A DNA stretch of 64,000 nt, from contig OX337231.1 in assembly GCA_946965045.2 (NCBI GenBank), forward strand, positions 434,001-498,000, written 5' to 3'. Origin of the DNA: Epithemia pelagica. Its lineage: Eukaryota > Bacillariophyta > Bacillariophyceae > Surirellales > Surirellaceae. Of this stretch, positions 32,437-42,147 are shown one piece after another; position 1 is the stretch's first letter, and each line of letters starts with the position of its first letter. Under the pieces are notes generated by a model. It was given only the letters and a program-made list of their open reading frames with translations, did not search any database and was not told the DNA's origin. The translations under genes and the position numbers were made by a program.

Positions 32437-33387
32437 ATGCGAGCCACCCATAGGACGACACGCTACGATTGGAGGCTGTATCCCTATGTTGGAATAAACG
32501 GGAAGAGACGTGTTCGTACTATCCATTTGGCCTTGATGATGCTCATGATGATGGGGGCTGGATTCGTTTGGTCGCAGCAGGCGCTCGAGAGCAAACTCGA
32601 TACACCCAAATATCCAAAACAGCAACACGATTCTTCTTCTTCTTCTTCTTCTTCTTCTTCTTCTCCAAGGACTCTTTTGTCGTACAGTGCTAGCTTTGAA
32701 ACTACCAAAAACACAACGTGGAAGATCACGCCAAATCCACCCAACAAGAACCGACAACAACAACGACAACGAGGGAACAAGCAGCCAAAACAGCGAAACC
32801 ACAAGCAACCGCAACAACAAGTCCAAACCACGAGAAATTCATTACCAGAGTCCCCATTATCCATCCAGTTCTTGCGGGCCAAAATTGTTTCCTGCAATGG
32901 TTTGACGTTACAGGATCAATTTCCGACGCTCTACACCTTTCTCAAGAATGGCCATGCCGAATCCTATCAAGGTGTCCGTGTCACGTATGTGCCCGATCGA
33001 ACCGTGAGGATGCACATTTATCATGGACGTCGAGACGACGTATCTGCCCTGCATCATTACGAGACGATTGATTTGGGCCAACTGGAAACTCTTGGTGGGG
33101 GTGGTAGTGATCGTTGGGTGACAATCTCCAGCAATGCAACTACACCCAGGACGACAGATGTATCCCAACGCTTGACGACTGTCGCTCAATGGCATGCGTG
33201 GATGCAACAACAGGGCTTTGTCCTGAGGCCCACCCAAAAAGTCCAACACTTGTTGCAGGAACGTCAATTCCAGCACCAAGAGTTCCAAACGCAAGCTCGA
33301 ATTCGACACGACAAGTACCATGCCATTCGAATTCGACAACAACAACAACAACAACAGACATTGGATCATTTGCCGGAACATTTGTGA
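32437..33387 (+). CDS. Secreted Sep15/SelM-like protein lacking the redox Sec/Cys
   Basis: 316 aa from the ATG at 32437. A signal-anchor (IHLALMMLMMMGAGFVW) is followed by a Ser run from a TTC microsatellite and a Gln/Asn/Lys-rich linker. The segment AKIVSCNGLTLQDQFPTLYTF then VRVTYVPDRTVRMHIYHG, ETIDLGQL and VAQWHAWMQQQGFVLRP follows the Sep15/SelM thioredoxin-like fold in order. In SelM the motif is CGGU; here it is CNGL, so the resolving Sec/Cys is a Leu encoded by TTG. ER luminal location is inferred. The C-terminus ends in a polyQ. A C-terminal fragment is duplicated at 50127-50294. The redox function is probably lost or altered. Confidence 0.6.
   Translation: MRATHRTTRYDWRLYPYVGINGKRRVRTIHLALMMLMMMGAGFVWSQQALESKLDTPKYPKQQHDSSSSSSSSSSSPRTLLSYSASFETTKNTTWKITPNPPNKNRQQQRQRGNKQPKQRNHKQPQQQVQTTRNSLPESPLSIQFLRAKIVSCNGLTLQDQFPTLYTFLKNGHAESYQGVRVTYVPDRTVRMHIYHGRRDDVSALHHYETIDLGQLETLGGGGSDRWVTISSNATTPRTTDVSQRLTTVAQWHAWMQQQGFVLRPTQKVQHLLQERQFQHQEFQTQARIRHDKYHAIRIRQQQQQQQTLDHLPEHL
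32631..32664 (+). repeat. TTC microsatellite coding for Ser
   Basis: About eleven TTC/TCT repeats read in the Ser frame inside the SelM-like gene; polymorphic length likely. Confidence 0.9.
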
Positions 33388-33875
33388 TCCAGTCAGGAGA
33401 TTTGATGTTGTCGATGCAACATTGCCGGACTGGTGCAACGGAGAGAAAGGCTCTGGAAATGCTCGGTTGAATAGCAATCTCCAATATCCAGAGATGTACG
33501 CAGCACACTTGTTTCCAGGGAATCATGGAACAGAAAACACTGTGGTTCATGTCTGGAGGTTCCAAAAACAGTCCTCACTTTGTGCAACAAGGACTGCCCG
33601 ATGACAAGAGAAACAGTTGCGTTGGCCGCCGCTCCACTGGTCTGTGTTGTGGCTTCGGCCGCTCGAAGATCCTACAGCGATCCTTCCATGCACAATACTC
33701 AAAGTCCACAATAGTTACAATCTTAAAATATCTCGTCTACCATTGGTTTGTGGTCCTTTTTCTACGGAACATCTTTTTTCCAGCCGTGTCAAAGTACCGA
33801 GGGAGCAAATCCTCAAGAGATTTCCTGTGTTCGAAAAAGTAAAGGCAATACACCGTTGTGCTTCTTGTTTCTGTA
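33388..33875. other. Duplicated non-coding spacer
   Basis: Matches about 50295-50747 with many small differences. Short open frames here (for example a piece reading HVWRFQKQSSLCA) are in both copies but are interrupted. Confidence 0.5.
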
Positions 33876-34535
33876 CTACCACTGACATTCCTTGACACCT
33901 TCTCCATAGTTGCCATGCCAAAACTTGCCACTGCTTTCTACCGTCACGTGTTGATCCATGGCTTGGATAATTCCTTGGACACTGACATCGACGGAACGTT
34001 GACCGGGCAAAGGTTGTTCGTTGGGCGCAAAGTCGGTAAAGACCGATCCGGGATGGACCAAGCCCACGGCAACCTTGGCCGGTGTATCCTTGTCCTTGCC
34101 CAAGGCTTTGGGCAAATCGTGACTCATCGACTTGCCAATCATGTTGACGGATGCCTTGGCGGCACGGTAGGCATAAATCCCACCCGATGTATTGTCCGAG
34201 AGGGACCCCATGAGAGAAGTAATCACCACCACCTTGACGGTCGTTTCACTATCGTTGTTGACGGCCGCTTGAAGATTGGGCTGTAAGGCCTTGGTCAGAA
34301 ACAACGGCGGCATAGAATTGAGTTGAAAGGCATACATCATGCGATACGGTGTAATATCGGCCAAGGTTTGAGATCCAACAAATTCGGGAATGGTGGTAAA
34401 GTCTTCGGGAGTTCCATAACCACCGGTATTGTGAATCAACAAATGGACAGGCGTGGGAGCAGCACTGGTCGTTTGCAAGGCCGTAGTCACAGCTGCTCCA
34501 CCATCAAAGGCGTCTTCTTTGAGCAAATTTGACAA
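33876..34535 (-). pseudogene. Short-chain dehydrogenase/reductase remnant, copy 1
   Basis: About 219 codons of a C-factor-like SDR: HLLIHNTGGYG, VVVITSLMGS, the YRAAK form of the YxxxK catalytic motif within IYAYRAAKASVNM, and VGLVHPGSVFTDFA. The N-terminal Rossmann glycine motif is missing and a TGA precedes the first recognisable codon, with no ATG ahead of the conserved region. Copy 2 is split by copia element 2. SDRs reduce or oxidise carbonyls with NAD(P); no substrate can be inferred. Confidence 0.75.
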
Positions 34536-35109
34536 TGGTCAAGGTCTTGTCGGCATGACTCCTATATGTCAAGAATACTACACTGTCCCGAAGCCTCCAT
34601 CGGGCGAGCACTCCACAGCGATCTTCCTTTCGATGCATCGTCTTCTAAGTATTATGTGATGTGTTGAAAGGCTTCCTTTTTTCATAAAATACAGGGTGAC
34701 AAACAAACAAGTCGGGTTTCACATCTCGCCGACGATTGCTAATCGTGTCATCTCCAACACTGGGCACAATTGAAGAAAGAAGACCGTTCATTTTGCCCCA
34801 AGGGAGATCATTTGTCCTTGCCGATACAGCTCGAACTGAGCCGTAGGTGAGAGTTGACTGTAACTGAAATTGCTAACAATCAACACGCCACTCTCCCAAA
34901 GTGCAGTGGTTCTCAAAAAGGAATTTTCAATCACTCCTACTGACAATGACGTGGTCTTTCGACGGGGTCAACCCTAAAGGATTCATCCAGGCAATCAGAC
35001 TTTCCGAGCCTGTGTTCGTCGCAGCATGATTTCTATAAGTGGCTATTCAGCTTGGTATCACTATTTCCCTCATCATACAGATTCGTCATCAGTTTCAATG
35101 AGAAAAACA
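34536..35109. other. Duplicated spacer between SDR and Crinkler-like genes
   Basis: Nearly identical to 57753-58316. It contains the 5' debris of the SDR gene and the 3' flank of the Crinkler-like gene. No separate gene seen. Confidence 0.6.
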
Positions 35110-37340
35110 TTACAGGAGCCCTCTTTCCTTGCACAACTTGGAAACGATTTCAAAGGATACTGAGTATGAACTGTCGTCATTCTCATGCGCCGCGTACATA
35201 TCGGCAATAAAAGCCCATCGGGGTCCATCGTCCAGGGGACCCACAAAGGAAAGCGCCAAGGTAATTTTGTCTTGGACAAGAGCCTCTGTTTGTCCATTGT
35301 GGGGAGCAGCATCGAGCAAGTCTACCCACAGAATCTCACCCTCTGTTGTCTCGATTGCATTTGGGTATCTTGCGTCTCCATGGAACCATCCACTGTCGTG
35401 CAACGCTTTCAGAGCGCGAAACAGCCGACAACAGGTAGCGTTTGTCTTGAGCAATGCTTTCCCAACAGGAGACATTGTATACGCGCTTAGAGGCCTTTCT
35501 GCTTTAGAGAGAACTTGCACAACTGGAGCATCATTAGCCTTGGCTGCAAGGAGCGTCCCATACTCCCTGCAGAAGGTTGATTTGTCTGAACGAGCAACTT
35601 TTAAGGCGATCACCTCGTCATTCATATTCTTGACGCGAAACACGTCGCCGTAGGATCCGCTCCCCAAATACGCTGAGCCACCCCCTTCAGGACTGCTACC
35701 GTCCCGTAGTTGTAGATGTGTCAAGGCTTTTTGGACTTGACGAATTTGTCGAGTCATGTGCTTTGTCATGTAAAATTTTAGAATGGTTTTTGACTCCGGA
35801 GCGTCCCATGGTACAAGCTTGTAGAGCGTACGGATGACACCTTCCATGCAGTCGCCAGCCACAAACCCATTCATGTCGTACAGAATAATACTCAAGTTGC
35901 GTCTCTTGACTCCCCAACATCGGACATAATCGACCATTTCCCCAAGAGCGCCATGAAGATTTCCCAAGCTAACTTTACCTTCCACAAAGATGTGATATAG
36001 TGTTCCGAATCATGCTTCATGTCCAAGCCACCAAATATCAGGTCTGATATGTTCAGTTTTGCTCGAAACGCAATAATGTCGGCACCTCCAAACGATGCCG
36101 CACGATTTATCCGTAGTGGATGGGCCGTGAACAAGTCAGGTTTCCTCCTATTCTTCAGGGCTTCGTTTGGATTGGCTGGCAGCCAATGGATTGATTCGGA
36201 GTTGCTCAAAACGAGTCCAGAGTTCGTTTCCTCCAATGCTGCAGCAATTCTCGGAGACAACAAAGCTGTCAAAGCCGCTTCTTTTAGTGTAGACGGCTGC
36301 ACACTGGTAACGGTTTCCTTCAGTTGATCCAATTCTGTGCTTGACAGAATTGACGGCCCAGCGGAGTCCGGCCCGGAAGGGTATGGAGGGGAATTGCTGT
36401 AAAAGCCCGACAATTGCAATGCCTCGAGAAGACGTTGGCCTCTGGTGGCGGCTGACTCCGTTGGTTCGACAACGCTTTGTCGTTGTACCATTAGCGTCAA
36501 CTGTTCCACCTTGGCCAAAATTTCATTGTTCGTACTTTCGTTGGGTTGACGAGGCGGTCGACTCCCTTGTTGCGTTTCTTCAGGGAATTGCCAATGAAAA
36601 GAAAAATAAGAGTCGGAAATACCGTGAAGTGTACATGAGTGAAGGACGAATTGAGTAATCAAATCGAAAACACTTCTCACCATTTTCTTGCTGCACACTT
36701 GGTGGGATGGGTGACGCTACTGATGCATTTGGAACTGGAAGAGGAGGAGGTGGCTTTACGTTTATCGAGTGAGAAATGAATAGAGAGTAGGGGAAAGATA
36801 CAGGTAAATTAAAAAAGATGATGTGAGGGCTTCAGTTTGTTCACTCATTTATGCTGTCATGTGCAATTGATTCTTGTTGCTGCGGCAGTCTAGCTCAATA
36901 CCAGCTGGCCCAGATAATAGATGAAATTGACACAAAGACTGGAATCAAAAATTGAATACAGGTACATAACTTACCTGCTGCTGCTGCTGATGTTGTGGTT
37001 TCGGAGCAACAACAATAAAAGTGTTGTCCTCTCGTAGATGCAATGATCTCATTTTGGTCTTTGGACTAAGCTTCGTGCAATTGCGATTTAAGGAAACGAC
37101 TGCATGATTGCCTTCCGACAGTATGCCTTCGTTGTTGAGACGGTAGACATTTACCGTGGAATAGAAAACTGGTTTCTCATCTGGATAGACCGTTTCTATC
37201 AATTCAAAGACATCGACTGGCAAGACTTTAATGCGAAAAAGATTGTTCTGAATTTCAACAAGGTCGTTCTGATCTTCACCATAAGCAAGCTGAACCCAAA
37301 CATACTTCTTTGCATCTTCTGCTTTTCTTGTAATAGACAT
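35110..37340 (-). pseudogene. Crinkler-like REase-kinase gene, copy A (frameshifted)
   Basis: Three exons: 37340-36975, 36753-36681, 36577-35110 (donors GTAAGT and GTGAGA; acceptors TAAAG and TGAAG; phases 0 and 1). Exon 1 is a beta-grasp-like header (KKYVWVQLAYGEDQND, VFELIETVYPDEKP) ending FIVVAP and a Gln run; exon 2 is Pro-rich. The body has KPDLF and LDMK, a PD-(D/E)xK-like pair, then a kinase-like domain (GSGSYGDVF, VIALKVA, FHGDARYPNA, WVDLLDA). One base missing from a C-run at about 35978 (GGG to GG on the coding strand, at LWKG/KVS) shifts the frame relative to copies B and C. Header type differs from copy C. CRN proteins in other eukaryotes are nuclear-acting or secreted effectors; the role here is unknown. 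Confidence 0.75.
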
Positions 37341-37446
37341 TGTGGATCTCTTTGATCACAGATGACACTGAAATAATGCAGTAATGTCGGTTCAATCGGT
37401 CTTTGTCCAATTGCCTGCTGTCGCCCTTTGCTGTTGTACAATAGCA

Positions 37447-37556
37447 AGTGGACCACCCCCTCAGCGGGGGGGGTCGAGATCATAGTTTCTGTGAACCACC
37501 CCCAACACCACCCCCAGCGGGGGTGGTTTCGAGGTTCTAGTTTCTGTGAACCACCC
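37447..37556. repeat. GC-palindrome tandem pair
   Basis: Two units with CCACCCCC(T)CAGCGGGGG cores and the shared tail TAGTTTCTGTGAACCACCCC. The core resembles the short GGGGGTGAGT family at 47443, 60433 and 62668. Confidence 0.7.
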
Positions 37557-37689
37557 CGATAGGCTCTCTAGTCGGCCGGCATATTGTGTATCTAATAAAA
37601 GGTATCACACACAAATCGACTTTTCTATCCGATCCACCAAGAATGATTTTTACTTTTTACTATGTATGAGCTGGAGAGGCGCTAGAGTG

Positions 37690-38316
37690 TTAGGCCGTCA
37701 CGGTTGGCGGTTTCCGAACCGACGATTCGTGGTGATGGACGTGTCCTTTTATGGCAGCTTCGGATTCTTTGGAAAAGCCATGGTCTCGCCCGACGAGGTC
37801 ACCCTCCTTGGGCTCTCCCTGAACCACACGACCCTTTTCTTGCCAAAGTTTCAAGGCTTCTTCCCATGTCGGGATCGAGTCACTTTCATACCCATATACT
37901 TTTCCATATTTTCCCACAGTTCGAGAAATTTTCATGGCCTTGAGGTGTTCTCCTTGTCGCAAGTATTCCAACATGGCTTGACGGTTTTCCCAGACGGTCA
38001 ACGTATGATGAATGGTCCCCACATCCTTGGCAGAGGTCCAAATATTTCCCGGCGACGATTGTGCTTGATGAAAGGATGGCACCGCATACATCATGAACTG
38101 CGGCTATCGAAGCCAACTCTTGAGTTCCAACCCGGTGACACTGACCCAAACCTTTGGCATGGTGGTACTTGTTTCTGGATGATTGGTACTTTTTGTGGTG
38201 GTTGTACGGTTGGTACTGCGAATGGCACGGCACGTGTGTGGTGCAACACAAATTCCCAGGAGGACAAGCACCACCAAAAGACTGTCTTTTTGTTGTAGGA
38301 TGCTGTGGATTGAGAG
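37690..38316 (-). pseudogene. DUF3291/ABM-like protein with signal peptide and one in-frame TAG
   Basis: From the ATG at 38316: signal peptide (SLLVVLVLLGICVAPHTC), then VWVSVTGLELKSWLR, a TAG at 38104-38106, and in the same frame PQFMMYAVPSFHQAQSS, GTIHHTLTVWENRQAMLEYL, GEHLKAMK. These blocks match the DUF3291/spheroidene-monooxygenase-like alpha/beta-barrel layout. Everything except the single TAG is intact (208 sense codons), so it is a recent nonsense allele or a readthrough case. Confidence 0.6.
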
Positions 38317-38453
38317 CATTTCGATCTCGTGATAGTTTTTGTTATGAGCACACGTTATCCATCCCTGCAACGTCGTCCACCTTGGTCAATAGGAGTTCCT
38401 GCTCCTTCGATGCGTCCCAACGTTGAATTCAGCGTTGTTCCCTCCGCCCACGG

Positions 38454-39952
38454 CGAAGAGACACTACGACAAACATCCTTGGCACGTGCCGTTTCGGTCT
38501 GTCCGAGAGATCGCAGTCGGTTCTGTCACCGAAAACTTGGTCCGTTGAGATTTGTAAACAAGATTCTAAATCTAAACGATAGACACATAGTTTTGCCGAA
38601 GGCCTCTGAAACCAAAAATGGCTCCAGGGCGGGAAAGGGGAAATTTTAAGATTAGCTAACTAGAATCGTTGCGATCTCGAACTCGTCTCGTAGTCGTTGC
38701 AAAGATGCTGAACCCAAGAAGAGTGAGCTCTTCTCACGCTCCAACGACTCTGCATCAGGGTCATCCTAAAACTTCCGATTGTGGGAATCAAATCGGATGC
38801 TCGCCTCGCGTCGAGGAGGCGGAGCAGTCGCACCTCTGTTGTCGGTCGCGGAGTCTGGCCAGCATCGGCCACGTCACTCCACCCAGTACAGACAACGAAG
38901 AGACACTACGACAAACATCCTTGGCACGTGCCGTTTCGGTCTGTCCGAGAGATCGCAGTCGGTTCTGTCACCGAAAACTTGGTCCGTTGAGATTTGTAAA
39001 CAAGATTCTAAATCTAAACGATAGACACATAGTTTTGCCGAAGGCCTCTGAAACCAAAAATGGCTCCAGGGCGGGAAAGGGGAAATTTTAAGATTAGCTA
39101 ACTAGAATCGTTGCGATCTCGAACTCGTCTCGTAGTCGTTGCAAAGATGCTGAACCCAAGAAGAGTGAGCTCTTCTCACGCTCCAACGACTCTGCATCAG
39201 GGTCATCCTAAAACTTCCGATTGTGGGAATCAAATCGGATGCTCGCCTCGCGTCGAGGAGGCGGAGCAGTCGCACCTCTGTTGTCGGTCGCGGAGTCTGG
39301 CCAGCATCGGCCACGTCACTCCACCCAGTACAGACAACGAAGAGACACTACGACAAACATCCTTGGCACGTGCCGTTTCGGTCTGTCCGAGAGATCGCAG
39401 TCGGTTCTGTCACCGAAAACTTGGTCCGTTGAGATTTGTAAACAAGATTCTAAATCTAAACGATAGACACATAGTTTTGCCGAAGGCCTCTGAAACCAAA
39501 AATGGCTCCAGGGCGGGAAAGGGGAAATTTTAAGATTAGCTAACTAGAATCGTTGCGATCTCGAACTCGGCTCGTAGTCGTTGCAAAGATGCTGAACCCA
39601 AGAAGAGTGAGCTCTTCTCACGCTCCAACGACTCTGCATCAGGGTCATCCTAAAACTTCCGATTGTGGGAATCAAATCGGATGCTCGCCTCGCGTCGAGG
39701 AGGCGGAGCAGTCGCACCTCTGTTGTCGGTCGCGGAGTCTGGCCAGCATCGGCCACGTCACTCCACCCAGTACAGACAACGAAGAGACACTACGACAAAC
39801 ATCCTTGGCACGTGCCGTTTCGGTCTGTCCGAGAGATCGCAGTCGGTTCTGTCACCGAAAACTTGGTCCGTTGAGATTTGTAAACAAGATTCTAAATCTA
39901 AACGATAGACACATAGTTTTGCCGAAGGCCTCTGAAACCAAAAATGGCTCCA
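38454..39952 (-). repeat. 3' array of A-B repeat units (442-bp period)
   Basis: GAAGAGACACTACGACAAAC starts at 38455, 38897, 39339 and 39781: three full 442-bp units and a partial fourth ending at 39952 (ATGGCTCCA). The copies are almost identical; one change seen is CTCGTCTCG to CTCGGCTCG near 39568. The last 24 or so bases of B (GGGCGGGAAAGGGGAAATTT) are absent from B1. Confidence 0.93.
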
Positions 39953-39996
39953 CTACCATCAAACCCGATATTACAATCCAACGATGTCCAGCTGGG

Positions 39997-41361
39997 CTAG
40001 AAGTCGAGATGGAGAGTGTTGGGGAAGTGATGTTGGGGATCTTGGCCATTGAAGGTGTTAAAGAGGTTTTCATCCGGTGATTCGAGACCAGTTTCGCTGT
40101 TGGTTTGAAGCGCTGGATCAAGAAGGTTGTCGAGTCGATTCCGCAGGTTTTCCAAGGAGGCGACGCGGGAAGCTGCTGTGGAGTTATCGACATGGCGAAA
40201 GTCCGTTGTTGTAAGCATGAGTTGAGCCATGCCGGTTGTCCATTCGAGTACTTGGGGTCGAATGTATCTCATAAATGCTGTCGAACTCCATCGCCCCAAG
40301 ATCATAATCTTGGTGACAGAACAATCAGCCAGGAAGAGAGCCATGGCTGCTCCTGATCGAAGGGAATGCGTCCCGATGTCCATTGGGTGGTAGCCGAAGG
40401 CGTTGAATCCGCCGCCCAATACACAGGTTTCTCGTAACAGGTTGCGAGTGTCTTCCTGTCGGACGAAACGGGGAGGAAGAGATGGGTTGGTTGGGTCATA
40501 CCAGCAATTTACAGTGGTGGTTGGAGGGGCTTTTGGACGGTAGTGCAGGATTCTGCAAATGACTCGGCCCCAGAGGAGGACAGGGTCGAGTACGGGATCG
40601 CTGGTCCGGCTTTGAGTCCGTGTTTCTGCTTTGTGGTTGTTCTTTTGGTCGCGAAAGGTGATGGATACATACTTCGCGAGATGGTGAAAGTTGGGGTGAT
40701 TTGCGGCGATTGTTTCGTGTTTCTTTGCCGTGTAGAAGACTACATCTCCGATTGTAAGGAGCTTTGTTTTTCCTCGGTGGGGTACGGTTGTGAGTTCACA
40801 ACTGCGACAGCCGAAGAAGAACCCACAGCCGGCAAGGTCGGCGACGACGGCCTTGAATGTGGAGAAGTCGTAGACTCTTGGTGGGTTGGTGAGTTTGTTT
40901 GGTCGACAGCAATGGAACCAGAGAAAGCGGAGGTGCTTTGCGGTGACTGCTTTTTCTCGTTTTTCGGGGGGATCCAGATTTGACCACGCGCGTTTGAGGG
41001 AAGTGACGAGGGGGTGGAGGTGATGGCTGTCTTGACTGTGGCAGGGGCTCGGCCGGTCGTGATGCCGGAAGCACGATGCCAAGTCTCCAATGGCTTGGCC
41101 AAGAGTGCTTGCTCGAAGAGGGTTCGAGCGGTCGCGATTGGGGGTGAATTCGGCATCGCGGAGGGATTACAAGAAGGAGCATGCAATGCTGGCTCTGTGG
41201 TTGGTTGCTCGGATGGATTCAAGGAGCGGGTCGTGACCGAATCCGATCTTGTCAAGATGTTCTGTCCATCGCTCCCAGCATTTGTCGCGCTTTTGGTGCG
41301 ACCCTTCGGTTTTGCCGAAGAAGATTCGGGACACGCTGGCACGATCGAGGAGATCCAACAT
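39997..41361 (-). pseudogene. Tyrosine recombinase of the DIRS-order element (one internal TAA)
   Basis: From the ATG at 41361 the frame gives a SAM-like N-domain (KRDKCWERWTEHLDKIGF), meets TAA at 41167-41169, and continues in frame to 39997. The catalytic part keeps all active-site positions: R in FFFGCRSCELTT, HxxR in GTHSLRSGAAM, W in ILGRWSS and the nucleophile Y in AFMRYIRPQ. In DIRS elements this enzyme inserts a circular intermediate. The 5' part overlaps RNase H in another frame. The TAA would stop the protein unless it is read through or the enzyme restarts. Confidence 0.85.
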
Positions 41362-42147
41362 AGTATTTCGTTGGGCAAGGGACTGATGTGAAAATTCTCT
41401 GGAATCTGCGACATAAAATTTTCATGAAGAAAAAGGGTAAGATCATTATCGTTAAGAGACCAGTATCTTGACAGGATGTCTGACACCACGTCGTTCTTGC
41501 TCCCAGGGATGTGTTCCGCTTGAAGAGCAAACTTGTGGTGGAGAATCAAGTCGGTCAGTTTCTTCGAGACTTGGACGTGTAGTGGCTTATCGGAGCCGAA
41601 GGACGATTTGTACATCCAGCCGACGGCGGATGAGTTGTCGGAGAGACTCAGTACGGCCGAGTTTTCATCGATGTCATCGTACCAACAATCAACCCACATC
41701 GACACAACAATTGCGATGTACTCAAAAAGGTTATTGGTGCGTGTGTTGGTGGATGATGGGTCGAGTTGGGCAAGAGCTTCGAGTCTTGATTGGTCGATTT
41801 GGAATCGCCATGCTCTGCCGGATCGAACAGAGTAACCACCCATTCCTTCAGGGCATGAGTCTGCATGGAAGAGATGCGTGGGTACGCGACAAACTAGTCG
41901 GTTAAGTGAGATGCCGTAGTGGGAGTGTTGAAGGAGGGATGGCCACACTTGGAGGTCGTTGGCGATGGACTCAGGGATAGAGTACCGATAGAATGAAGGT
42001 GGTACATCTCTGTTCTGTTTTGGTCGTTTTGGATCCTTGTTGGTGTCGGGTGGTTTCGATTGCTGTTTTCGCCGAAACGCTCGTTCGATGAATGTTTGGT
42101 ATTCGCGTAGACGTGACAACCAGAAGGACGCGTGTGGAATGATTTTC
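40740..42147 (-). CDS. RNase H region of the DIRS-order element
   Basis: Follows RT in the -1 frame, joined near GGAAAATC at 42143-42149 so that LIGK runs into IIPHASFWLSRLREY. RNase H motifs: LFHADSCPEGMGGYS, NLFEYIAIVV, LSDNSSAVGWMY and KNDVVSDILSRYW. The frame stays open past the enzyme into sequence that overlaps the recombinase. Whether the shift is programmed or a mutation cannot be decided from one copy. Confidence 0.8.

Noticed and set aside
38669-39533. Repeated 140-codon open frames, one per 442-bp unit
   Set aside because: They arise because the A-B repeat has no stop in that frame; they cross the repeat junction and have no protein-like features.
38454-39952. CRISPR-like array
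   Set aside because: The unit is 442 bp, head-to-tail without spacers, and belongs to a retrotransposon in a eukaryotic genome.
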